Of a stretch of 64,000 nt of DNA, positions 1 to 13,796 are shown piece after piece; the stretch's first letter is position 1, and every line of letters begins with the position of its first letter. Source of the DNA: Marsupella aquatica (lineage: Eukaryota > Marchantiophyta); assembly GCA_973895155.1 (NCBI GenBank), contig OZ316894.1, positions 23,126,001-23,190,000 on the forward strand, in the 5' to 3' direction. The position numbers were made by a program, and so were the translations under genes. The notes under the pieces were generated by a model. The model was not told the origin of the DNA and made no database searches. It saw only the letters and a list, made by a program, of their open reading frames with translations.

Positions 1-692
1 TAGGCCACAATATTTGGGATTGCTGGCAACTGTGCAGTTTATCCGATAGTCAAAGGTAAGATATAGTTGTGCACTGAATGTAGTCCCCTGGCGAGGATTC
101 TCTTTGGCCCATTCAAAGTCAAACAATCATTCGGAAAGCTTATTTGTTTATTAACCAAAGCGCCTCAGTTATTGCCAGTCAACAATCAATCAAGACCAAT
201 CGCGAGCCCAGTGTTCAAATCAACAAGATTCAATGGGGAAAGTAGTGCTGCTCTTTCAAACTACTCTTGTGAAATGGAGATACTGTTTATCTTATACATA
301 CATACATACATACATACATACATACATACAATTGTGCAACGTGACTCTGGTCAAATTTCTTTGGGTAAAAGACGAGTTTAGATCCAGAAGCCAGCCAATG
401 TTATTGAAAATTGAGTAAATAGAAGTCTGATAAGAAGCCTCAGATAACACAGGGTTCACATCAGGGACCTGATAAACAACACATTCATCTGAGTTCCACT
501 CAAGTCTTAACCTCGAATAGGGCAGACCATCGTTATACCTGCTGTACAAGCATAGCGTTGTAGTAAACTTTAGCAGAGTGACCCCAATATCGAGCTTGGA
601 AACGCCCTGACCGCTACTGGGAAACAGCTTAGACGTAATCGAGCACAAGGAGTGGTCCAGCCTCCACAATGCAAAAACAACTGCTCGATGGA
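1..692. other. 3' flank of the RSRC2-like gene; no other gene seen
   Basis: This stretch lies downstream of the stop codon of the minus-strand RSRC2-like gene and probably contains its 3' UTR. A long minus-strand open frame covers 292-909, but it overlaps the last RSRC2 exon in a different frame and ends inside a TACA microsatellite, so I treat it as a shadow. Confidence 0.6.
295..331. repeat. (TACA)n microsatellite
   Basis: About nine uninterrupted TACA units are read directly. The tract lies in the 3' flank of the RSRC2-like gene. Confidence 0.95.
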
Positions 693-3600
693 CTACAATC
701 CAAGCCCTACTTTTCCGCCATCTCGCCTCCTTAGACCAGCAGTGAACTGCTTCTCCAAATCCTGCTGCAACTCTCGCTGCCTCTCCTCTGTGAAGGCACC
801 CACATCTGGATCCCCTTCTTTCTTGGATTCTGTACAAGTATCTGCCTTCACGCCCTGAAATTGGCGAGTGGCAGGGAAGGACACTCAGACTCTGTCGAGG
901 TGTTAGCAATGGATACTGGGGTCGAAATGAGAAAACACAGCAGTCGCATTACAACACAGATCTGCAGGAGAACATATTCATGGCAAAAAGCTAACATCAC
1001 GAGAAAACTCTAAAGCGTTCCAACAAATTCCAGAAAATCAGAAAAACACTCTGTAGCGTTATTGAGGTTCTTACCATGAGCTTCTGAAACTTCTCTCGTC
1101 GATCAGGATCAGAGAAATGCACTGTATCCCACCGATTAACACCAGCAGGTGCAGCAGGAGCAGCAGGCTCCTGGTTCGACAACGGCTGATAAGATCCAGA
1201 CTGGCATTATATAGTGTGGTGCAGTGCAATCTTACCTATCAAGATCTTTTGCAAGGTAATTTCAACTTGAATGAGTCAAACCACCACGGTCATTCATATC
1301 ACCATTCCCAACTCTTTCACTGGACGCAGCTTATTGTGTTTTCAGAGATGTTGCTAAGCGAACTCTCTTCTCTTGTAAAACCTATGACATGTAACTTAAG
1401 TATTGAACATTTCGTTTTGTTTCACTAAGCGGTTTTAATGCCATACCTGCTCAGCTGAAAGCTTCTTGCTGCCCCAAAGCAGCCTTTTCTTTTGATCAGC
1501 TGACATGAACCCGGCTACTCCAAGATTCTTATTCACTGCAGAAATTTTCAGAAAATAGTCAATTCACAGGTCACGACTGGATTAGAGCACCGTGATCTCT
1601 CTCTTTTACAAAAGTTTACAAGCAATTTACAGGTTTCAATGTGTTCTACAAAAACCTACCTAAACACTGGAAATTGTTGTCAGGTTTTAAAAGTGAATCG
1701 AATTGCACAACGGACTTGTATTGATGCGGACTTAAGCGAGGGCGTCTGTGTATCTGCCAGGAACAAGACTCGAGATGCGAATCTGCTAGAATTTTCTCTA
1801 CCAAAGGCTCACATTCAAAAGTTGTTCTCACATAGTGCCGGGCTCTTACCAAGTTCTGCAGCTTTCATTGCAGCAAGTTTTGCAGCTGTCAAGTCACTAG
1901 CTAACTCGTCACTTGCCGATGTTTTCGCAGCAGAATCAGAAGGTCCAGGACCCCACTTTGAACCCTTTGCAGCTCTTCCATCTGATGCAGGAGTGACTTT
2001 GCTCTCTTTCTCCGAGTCACTTGTAGGCAATCTTCCTTGGTGGGTGCTGTCTTGATTGTGTTTTCCGTACTTCCTGTCTTTGCTTCCCTCACGATCTCTG
2101 GTATCGGAGTTATAGCTCCCATCCTCTTCCTTCACTTTGATGGTTTGCTGCTTTCCTTTCTCTTCCTTCACCGCTATCTTCTCCCTGTCCGATGCATAAT
2201 CAATTGCACGTCTGTCATTCCCTGATCCTCTACCCAAGCTGCTGCTCTTCCCTCTATCCCTATCTCGGTGGGACACGTACTCAGAATTACCACTACCTTT
2301 GTAGCCACTTCTTTCCTTCTCAAAACGATTCCCAGACCTTTCGTCCTTTTCATGAAGCCGATCTCGAGTTCTGTAGTCTTCTGTGTGAACACTGCGCTCC
2401 CCGTATTCATTTTTGACCTTGACACGATTCTCAGTGCTTTGCTCCTTACTCCTGAGATCCCTGATTTTGCCGATATCAATTCCATCTACCAGTTTGCGTT
2501 CATCTTGGTGATCTCTGTGACGATCTGGAGCTTTGGAATAGTCACCGTCTCTGGGCCGTTCACCACCTCTGCCTCTACCACTCATGTCTCTACTCCTGTC
2601 CAAGTCTTTTTCCCTGTCTATCTTCACATGTAGCACCTCTCTACCATCTCGGTCTCTGTACTTACCATCATCTCTAGACCTCTCCCTTGCATCTTTCTCT
2701 GTCTCTATATCCATGTCACCATTCAGCTCACTGGTGATCCTGTTCTCTTTGAGCTTCTCTCTCTCATCGTCCTTACCTTCCTCGCCACTCCATTCCATGT
2801 CTTCTCTATCCACGTGCTTTGAATTGGTAACCTCTCTCTCACAAGACTTGCTTTGTCGCTTCTCCACATCTCTCTCTTTCCCCTTATCCCTGTTCTTATC
2901 CGTCTCCCCCTGTTCCTTGCTCATCCTGTCACTGTCGATCTCCCCAGCCTCAAACTCCCGATCGATACTAATCTCTCTACCTGTTGACTTGCTTTTGACT
3001 CTATCTCGATCTCTTTGGCCATCCCTGCTCTGACTCCGATAATTTCTTCGCTCGGCATCATCATCCTTCTCGTAGACAGAGTCTCTTCCTGCAGACTTTC
3101 GTACTCTACTTCGGTCTTTTTCCCTATCTCTAGATCTATCACCGTCTTTGCCCCTCTCTCGACGTCGGTTCCTGTCTCTCTCCCTGTCTCTTACCCTCTC
3201 CCTCTCTTTGCTTCTATCCTTGTCTCGGTCCCGGTCTCTCTCCTTGCTATCCTTCTCAGTCTTTACCTCCAAGACTGATTCCCTCTGCAGAGTGGTTCCA
3301 ACTTCACTTCTACGCCTTGTATATCCTTCGGTATCTCTCTCTCGATCCCGGCTCCTGCGCCTCTCCGTGTCTCTACTCCTGCCACTAGCTCTATACCCTC
3401 TGTTAGGGCTTCGTCTGTCGCGCACTGGATAGTCATAATCTCCATTGCGACGGGTATCAACATAAGAATCACGACTGGTGTAACCACCACGGGAACTGTA
3501 GTTTCGCTCATGTACATAAGAGCCTGATCTCCTCGAATCGTAAGAATCAGGTTTCCCATACCGATCACCGCTCGGTCCTCGTACTTGACGTTCGGAAAAA

Positions 3601-5401
3601 CTGGGTCCCGGATCCCCATATCTACCCTGGCTATCTTCGTCACTACCATCGTTTCGCCTCCCTTTTTTCGAGTGTAGAGAGGAATGTGTTGGCTCACACC
3701 GCTTGGGAGATGATGCCGATGCGCTTCGGTCTCGTTTCCATCCACCTACAACACAAATTTCGGTTGTCGAGAAGCAATCAGGAACGAATACACTTAAGTA
3801 TTCAAAGGTCATGTGGTGTGTTATGAACGTCTAGAACTTCAAAGGGCTTCAGAAGCCGGCAGAGGGAATTAAAGTCATAGCTCCCAAGAATTTTACAGAA
3901 AACCGTATTCGTATACAGGAAGAATATTTTAAGAATCTGTAGCACATAGCTACTCCGCCTCCAACTCAAGTTTACATTTTCCGGCTGCAGCAAGGAAGCT
4001 CCATCCTAGGACCTCTCATTTGTAAGTCCGTTGTTCTATCAAAGGAAGACCCTAGGATTCAACCTCCCTGTGCAGAAAACACGAAATGGGGATGTTGGAC
4101 CCGGATGCCTATGACAAATTGGGATTGCAGAGGTCCATGCTATCACTAAAATTGCTTCATTTCGAAACAGTACAGTTCAAAAACTGTTGCAGAAAACAAC
4201 AACTTCGTAGGGTTATCTTCAACATCATAATAACCCATTCCGCACTCAAAGTCAAAAGTTGATAGCAGGGTGCTTTCATTTCACAGAAAGGCGTATAACA
4301 TGTATGGTACTCGTTACCACTATTTTGAGAAAAAAACCAGCCACACTTAATCAAGCTCGTTCGTAACCCTTGTAGTCGTTCGTAGGTAGCTGCTACCCTC
4401 GTTCAATTGTGACTTGTTTCTCTTATTTCGTTGTGGGCACAACATCATCCCGACACCGACAACTTTATGTGAACGGGGTTTAAGATAGGAGCAGAGGCCT
4501 TTCACTGACAAGTCTCGCGACAAGGCCGAACGATCAGCGGAACCTTTTCGGTCAAACCCACATACCACGATCAAGGCAAAGGCGGGATGACAGACTAGAC
4601 GAAGTAAGTTGAAATTTGTCGGTGAACCAAACGAGGATTGCATTTTGATACGAAAAGAGTCATTCCCTACCAAACTCCAAGTAGAACCGTAAACCAGGCA
4701 TCAGTTACGGGTAACAATTTTCTCTCCATGTTTACGAAGCCTTCCTGGCAAAGTAGTACTCAAATCTCTGAAGATATTTTCGTTGGGTCCAGCTATTGTC
4801 ATAAACGACATTCTAGACATCAGATGCCACGTAAAATTCCAACTCCATGTGTTTTACATTGTTCAGTTAAAATTCATTTCAAGGCAAAAGCAAAATAACA
4901 CTCTCCACTCCAAGGCCTTCTCGTCATGTCAAAGTAGCCCATTCTGTAAACCTAAAAAACAAATGGACGCGTTCAAAGCTAGTTTGTCCTCAGCGACCCC
5001 ATGAGGAGGGACAGAGACTGAGAGACGCTTAAGAGTCGAACAATGAGACTACTAGGTTACAGTCGAAGCCCCCCAGGCCTGATGACCTCATGTGAGCGAC
5101 TCACAGACTACAACATTTTTGTGAGAAGAGAATCTGGGACTATATCACTACTCTTCGATTCCACACACAAGACGCACACCTTACAAAGTAAACAGTTCCT
5201 ACAGTACTCCGTGAAGGAAGAATGAGCAGAAGCAACAGGAAAAGTACCGGACGAAGGCTGATGGGGAGGCGAAGTCGAGCGAGACCGAGACCGAGACTGA
5301 GACGCAGACGACGGAGACCGGCGCCTGTAATTCCGCTGCGAAGTCGCATGGGATGGCTTCCGAAATGAAGACCTAGACGACACTGCCACACCGGCTTCCA
5401 T
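693..5401 (-). CDS. RSRC2-like arginine/serine-rich protein with C-terminal SMAP domain
   Basis: Assembled minus-strand coding exons are 5401-5248, 3745-1850, 1535-1447, 1185-1075 and 854-693. All junctions are GT-AG and phase-consistent (phases 1,1,0,0), giving 803 aa. The start is the first in-frame ATG, at 5401; the frame is open upstream only from non-ATG codons. Residues 10-35 (SSFRKPSHAT..NYRRRSP) match the N-terminus typical of plant RSRC2-type proteins as I recall it. The 1.9-kb exon 2 encodes a very long, highly charged RD/RE/RS-repeat region (about residues 52-670). Exons 3-5 encode the small-acidic-protein-like (SMAP) domain: ADQKKRLLWGSKK, then NRWDTVHFSDPDRREKFQKL, then a helix beginning EERQRELQQDLEKQ. 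The SMAP family is known from RSRC2 and is linked to nuclear RNA-processing proteins; the exact role is not established. Intron 1 is about 1.5 kb and could hide a small alternative exon. Confidence 0.9.
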
Positions 5402-6587
5402 CCCTCTCTCCCCGCCCTCTCTCGTCGTTAAGCTCACCTGCACCGTCAAGCTCCTCCTCCTTCACTCCCCTTCCCTCACCCGATCACACAGAAGCGGAAA
5501 TTTTGTAACAAACTTCCGTCCTGCTCCTCCTTCTCCGTCTTCGTCTTCGTCTTTCTCTTCGTCTTCTTGCCTCTCGGCCTTCAGTTCACTCACTCGCCAA
5601 CAAGTCGACCCTGTCGCTCCGCCACCGAGCGGGATGCATGGGCGCGACCTTCGATCGAGGCGCTTTCTTCACTCTATTCGAGAGCGTGGCAGGTCATCCA
5701 CAAGCGATCATTGCGGGGACTGCAATCTTGACGAAAATCGGAAGATGCTCGACGATTTCTTCGCGGGAGTGCGGGCCAAGGGGAAAAAAGTTATGTCGAC
5801 GCGAAAGAGTTGATTGAGGGGAAAGAGCCCTAGCAGCAGTCGACCCGTCGCTCCCCTCAACACACCCCACCCCCAACCCCCACCCCCAAACCACGCACCC
5901 ACCCCCTGCTGCACTTCCAGCCGGTCTTCAACGGTCATACATGCAACCGGGAAACCGGCTCTGGTTGGGTATCCATTGTGGCTGGACTTTAGGTGATGGG
6001 GGCCCCCAAAATGATTGTGGAATAAGTATTGTAGAAAATGTTCATATGAAGTATTGGAAACCATCTAACACTACAATAGGCAATTTCGTCCGTCCTCCGG
6101 TTACAAATTTTAATTTTGGCGAGAATCAAAACTGACTGTTAGATACAGGCATTGGATTTTTAGTTTCCATCCGATGCACTTGCCACGGCTCCCACGCCCG
6201 ACAATACCATCTTGAATCGCCTTGCGTCGGCCCCTCCTTTCCGTCTCCGTCCAGGGCGTGTCCTGTCTCCGACAATACAATCTTCAATGCTGGCCTTGCG
6301 TCGTAACCTCCACTCCGTGCATTCATTATGCCTCCCCCCTCGACCTTATCCATTCACCGATGCCTCTGTCCCAACACCGATGACTCCCGATGTATTGACA
6401 TTATGGCAGGAAGCAACCAAGCAGGTCCAGCTTTGCCCCTCCACTCCACGTCTTCACTTGACTCCGGCCCTCACTTGACTCCAGCCCTGCTGCAGTGACG
6501 CACGCATTTGTTCTTGATTTGCCCCATAAATGTCCCGACCCTCCTTGCACAGAGCAAAGCACTCACATAGGGCTCGTAATGTATATT

Positions 6588-6890
6588 AGGGCGTATCAAA
6601 GCCCTCTTGTAGCTACTCCTATAAAAGTTATGGTAGCCAATCTTTCTCTATCATAAAGGAAGTCCACAGGCTCAACACTTAACCCATAACTTTCCCACAT
6701 TTGTAAATGCAATCCAGAAATCCAGAACTCCGGAACTCCGGAAAGCCATGACTGAGGCACCTGACGGGGTGATGGTTGTTGCATTTGAGATGGTGGTTGA
6801 TCGAGAATGAAGGGAAAATGACACATGCTATGAGACAGGTGAGACCATAACTTTTGCCTTGTGGGGTGGGTCCATGCTACCACCCCCCAT
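6588..6890 (+). repeat. Dispersed repeat family R1, copy 1
   Basis: Positions 6685-6885 match the reverse complement of about 40790-41010 over roughly 200 bp (shared blocks such as GGTGGTTGATC, ATGAGACAGGTGA and CATGCTACC), with moderate divergence. The left edge carries AGGGCGTATCAAAGC, also found near 40422 and 40691. No coding capacity is seen. It is most likely an old non-autonomous transposon relic; superfamily undetermined. Confidence 0.7.
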
Positions 6891-6962
6891 GGATTGATTA
6901 CATGAAAAGTGCAACCCCCCCATGGATTGATTACATGAAAAGTGCAACCCCCCCATGGATGA
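6883..6962. repeat. 33-bp tandem repeat, about 2.4 copies
   Basis: The unit contains CCCCCCATGGATTGATTA and ACATGAAAAGTGCAA. ATGG recurs at 6889, 6922 and 6955, giving a period of 33 bp. The copies are nearly identical, so the duplication is recent. Confidence 0.9.
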
Positions 6963-7853
6963 TGACACCCTTACTTGCTGTAACTTGTCCCATTCCAAAT
7001 GATTTTGACCAGCACAGCTTTCCCATCAATTCTCTTGTTGTGCAACCATATTTGCTCCTCTTTTTGGCTTGAAAGGAAGTGTGGAAAAAAGACACTCCCA
7101 GAAAGACTGCTCATGAACCCTACGACCCCCATGGATGGTGACACCCCTTACATGCTCACTGGTTTACACTCTTCCTACTTTCAAAAGATTTTCCTTTGAA
7201 TTCTCCCTTGCTATGCAACCAAATCTGCTCTTGTAGGAGAAACTTGGGAAGATCTTTCCAAGGAAGTTATAATCCTCAACTTTCATCTAGAAAGGATCTC
7301 CGAATTTGCAAAGTTGTCTTGTTTTCTTATCACATTTTGCTCTCCAATGTAATATGTATCATCTGAGCCAAAGAAGAGTGCTACCATCCTTGGGGTCCAT
7401 GTGGATAGTGTGAGTCTATCTAGCATTTTTGTAAACCTGAAGGTTCATTTTGGCTTCTTTTTCAAGTGTAGGAGACCAGACAACTTTAATGAAATCACCT
7501 CAACACCCCAAAAAACACCATCCAGGAACCCTGGAATGGGAGTGGTGGGGCAATGCCCCCTAATCCCAGGGAACCCTACAAGGATTCACATTCTCCTCCC
7601 AGATTTCTGATCCTCACCCATTGCGTCCTCAATGGTTACCGTGGCTCGTCGGTTGTGTCTTCTCCAATTATGTAATCTCCGATCCTGCTCCTTGGAGTGC
7701 ATTGGTGAATCAATCAGGTGAGGATTGTGCATTCGTTTCTCGAGGTTTGGCTTTCTGCTTCTGCCGTTCCCACTTTCCTGGATTTTGCCGCAGACTACTT
7801 TGTAATAACAATTCTCCTCTGTCTCTCTGCGTTTCGTTCAAGGGTTCCTTCAA

Positions 7854-7870
7854 GGGTTTAGGGTTTAGGG
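7854..7870 (+). promoter_or_regulatory. Telomere-like telo box (GGGTTTAGGGTTTAGGG)
   Basis: Two and a half TTTAGGG units are read directly. In plants, short interstitial telomeric motifs (telo boxes, AAACCCTA on the other strand) are known promoter elements of housekeeping and translation genes, often near TGGGCC/T site II motifs. It lies about 0.6 kb upstream of the aminotransferase ATG, and a TGGGCC follows at 8033-8038. Promoter function is inferred. Confidence 0.5.
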
Positions 7871-8032
7871 TCCGGAACTTGTCATTCTTGTGCTGTCATT
7901 GCGATTGCACCTCCATAGCCTCCAGCCCATTTCTTACTTACCGCATTTCTCTTTTCTGTTCCTCTGCTGTTAATTTCTTGAATATTTGATAGTATATTTC
8001 TACTGGGTAGTGCAATAATCTAATCGATAGCA

Positions 8033-8075
8033 TGGGCCGGTTACTTCACGGTTTAGATCCTGAGAATCTAAACCG
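8033..8075 (+). promoter_or_regulatory. Site II-like TGGGCC and adjacent 10-bp-stem hairpin
   Basis: TGGGCC is at 8033-8038. Positions 8049-8058 (CGGTTTAGAT) pair perfectly with 8066-8075 (ATCTAAACCG) around a 7-nt loop, and a run of T follows. It may be a palindromic protein-binding site in the aminotransferase promoter or leader. No function can be assigned from sequence alone. Confidence 0.4.
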
Positions 8076-8466
8076 ATTTTTTTCGTAAGACATGCGCTAA
8101 ATGCTACCTCCTTCACTTCTCTTCCCTCTCAGACGCATCGGTTTGCCTTCTCTATGTCGGTCTGGCATTATTCCTCATTTCTGCTCATAAATTTCTCTTG
8201 GGAAATCATCAGCTTATATTTTTTCTTTCCACTCCATTCGCTTTCGCGAATGAAGAGTTACTCCCAATCTAAAGCGCACTTTGTCCATTCATATTCAAAT
8301 CCAATCGGATTGATACTGACTATTTTCTCTCATTGCTAGCTCGCCTGCTTGCGCTTGAAAGTCAGGTGGCTGATTGTGGATCACTCTCGGTGTAGTTTTA
8401 TAGGCTCGGCTTGCCAGACCATTCGCTCCACCAGCTTGTGGCCAACAGTAAGGCAGTTTGGCGGAA

Positions 8467-11641
<3,175 letters not shown>

Positions 11642-11680
11642 TCTAAGTTGACAAATTGCACAGCTGGTGCAAGTGGACGA

Positions 11681-12620
11681 CTTTCGAGTAGAGTCGAAGG
11701 GAGATTCAGATCACCAATCCGTGATCATAAGCAGATTTTTGGTGCGGAGCAGGAGAAGGCTATTTTAGGAAGTTTCTTTAGTGTTCTGTAAAATTCTTTT
11801 CCTACGGTATTTAGAAATCAAATTCAATTCATAGAGAGATTGCTATCGTGGTGTAATGTAACACAAGGCTTTATTAGCTGTAATTCTTCATTTATTAATG
11901 GTGGATTCTCCCCTCGTTTGAAATTGTACATGGTCAAAGTCCAAGTAAACCAAGATAATTGGCCAGCTCATGTTGCGGAGCCCCTATTCAACGGATAAGA
12001 GCAGTTGCTCTGCTGAATGGACAGGCCAGGGGCGAGAGTAGCATTTCTGGCAGTGTTCTGCCAAAAACCCTACCACACAGTCTCGCACCATTTTGAAGCA
12101 TTTTCGTCCCAGCCCACCAGATTTTCGTCCCAGGACGCGTGCAGCCAGCATCCTGAACACTGCCTTGCCGTCCTATTCAAATGGTTGTGATGTGCCAATC
12201 TATATGCTGACTGCCATTTCATCATCGTTGTACTGTTCTTTGTTGCTTTGATGATCTTCATGGGTGAGAATAGTGCTTTGGGTGGGATGGTGTGAGTGCT
12301 GCCCACTGATAAATATTCCACTGGCCGATGCCCTCGCTACTCACCCTGATACCAAGTCGCCATGGGTGGGAATGCTCCAAGGATCCCAAAATTTGAACGG
12401 TCTCCTAACTTTTAACAGGACATTTTGCTGTGACATTGCACAGCCACGTTAACCTAGTCAACAGGGTCTAACATGAGGATAGTCAGGGAAGGATTGTCCA
12501 AGGTCCCATTAGAGAAATTGGGAGCCTAGTACAAGTGATCATATCCGGTGCGAATGAGGGAGGGGGAGGGAGGTTTGAAAAATATCATAAACCAGGTCGA
12601 CTGAACAGTATACCTTAATT
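11681..12620 (+). repeat. Block A: direct repeat partner of 16137-17215
   Basis: It begins CTTTCGAGTAGAGTC and continues through GGGAGATTCAGATCACC and GTGGTGTAATGTAACACAAG, then through TATTCCACTxGCC, GACATTGCACAGCC and TTGGGAGCCTAGTACAA. All of these recur in the same order at 16137-17215. The first part appears to be the 3' UTR of the aminotransferase. Divergence is modest, with indels. Confidence 0.9.
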
Positions 12621-12649
12621 CCTGTTTTGACATACAATTCTTCCGATAA

Positions 12650-13100
12650 TACACATAAGGGCCATTTTTGGGCCCCATCACAACCGAACAAAGTTCAGCC
12701 AAAAACAAACAGTGTCATGTGGATTCAGTATGAGTCACAGGCCCAATACATGAGGTGGGGACTGGAGAGTGGTGATGTGTGTTTGAGAGGGGAGGGTGGC
12801 GAGTGGCGGGAGGGGCCTGGTGGGACTGTCAGGAATGTTAGCAAGAGAGGATGGGGATCAGGGCTGGATTTGGCTACCCGATGCCAAATTTTCTTTACTC
12901 TTCCTTTGTACAAGTAGCATAGGCTGGGTCGGAATTTGGCAAAATTCTCTAATAAAAAACACTGGTCCAGCCTTTGTGTTTGGACATAGCGAAGGAGGAG
13001 ATTCTCCATGTCTGCCACAACTGGGGTGATGATTTTGAGAAAGATCTGGGTCAAGAAGTGGGATTGTGAAGTGGCCAGAGAGAACCAGGCATAATTTGTC
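12650..13100 (+). repeat. Block B: direct repeat partner of 21170-22052
   Basis: Shared landmarks include CAAACAGTG, ATGAGTCACAGG, GAGAGGATGGGGATCAGG, TTTGTACAAGTAGCATAGGC, CTGGTCCAGCCTTTGTGTTT and CTGGGGTGATGATTTT. The partner copy carries about 410 bp of extra sequence after GGACATAACAAAGG. No protein is encoded here. Confidence 0.9.
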
Positions 13101-13796
13101 TTTCTAGTAGTCGTTGCGATACTAGGATCCCAAGTTAAGCGAGCGCAGTGCAGTGTCGTGAGGGACGCCGAGACTGAAGCAGCGACCTCGCTCGAAGCCG
13201 ATGCTAGCCATGATTCGCAGCACAATGGTGAGAAATCAATGTGTCGTTTGCTTTTCGAGCAGTTTTTGCGTGAATGCTGGCACGTGAGCGCTTTTGTTGG
13301 GGCATGCAGTATTGCCCCCCTTAGCAGAAACACGTCCAATGTTTCTTCCTCCCACGGTTTGATTCAGCGTTGAGCTAAACTGTAATGCCTGCATATGAAG
13401 ATGCTGTAGCTGTGCGACAGATACTTAGATTGATCCGACTTCGGATTCAAATCTTGAATCACCGCTAAAGGAGAGGGTGGGAGGGAGGGAGAGCTATAAA
13501 CACGAATCCAACCTTCTAAAACCTGGATCGATCTGAAAATCTAGCAATTATAGTACTGCGAATTTTGACGAAGGATCAAATTCTTTCTTCCTTACTTTCT
13601 TCTGGAAGCATTGCAGTCCTGTGGCCTCGCACGACATTGCGAATGGAGCTCCCAAGGGCGCCGGGACTAGGGGGATGCATTTCTCCCTCTTCTCATGCGG
13701 GTGAGGTGATTGACCACAATCTTGCGGACTGAGCGACTACTGCTGACCCACACGGATCCAGGACGGTAAAACAACTCTCCAGGACGGCCCAACAAT

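Larger units (their letters stand above)
5402..8466. other. Intergenic region between the divergent RSRC2-like and DAP aminotransferase genes
   Basis: No protein gene is recognised here. The part next to 5401 must hold the RSRC2-like promoter and leader, with a purine-rich tract on the minus strand at about 5521-5571. A C-rich run (CACCCCCA-like) lies at about 5860-5912. A dispersed repeat copy begins near 6588, followed by 33-bp tandem units. The last kilobase has promoter-type motifs (telo box, TGGGCC) and presumably belongs to the aminotransferase gene. A 122-aa open frame at 7621-7989 has no recognisable homology and overlaps the telo box. Confidence 0.6.
11642..13796. other. Region between aminotransferase and PPR gene; holds repeat blocks A and B
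   Basis: The first ~350 bp are presumably the aminotransferase 3' UTR. 11681-12620 (block A) and about 12650-13100 (block B) are each repeated further right in the window. 13100-13796 should contain the PPR promoter and leader; a TATAAA is at 13495-13500, about 300 bp upstream of the PPR ATG. No other gene is recognised. Confidence 0.7.

Noticed and set aside
292-909. 205-codon minus-strand open frame
   Set aside because: It overlaps the last RSRC2-like exon (693-854) in another frame and ends in the TACA microsatellite, giving a CMYV repeat. No domain.
2268-3432. Several plus-strand frames opposite the RS-rich exon (Ser/Leu-rich translations)
   Set aside because: They are antisense shadows of the low-complexity RD/RE/RS coding region.
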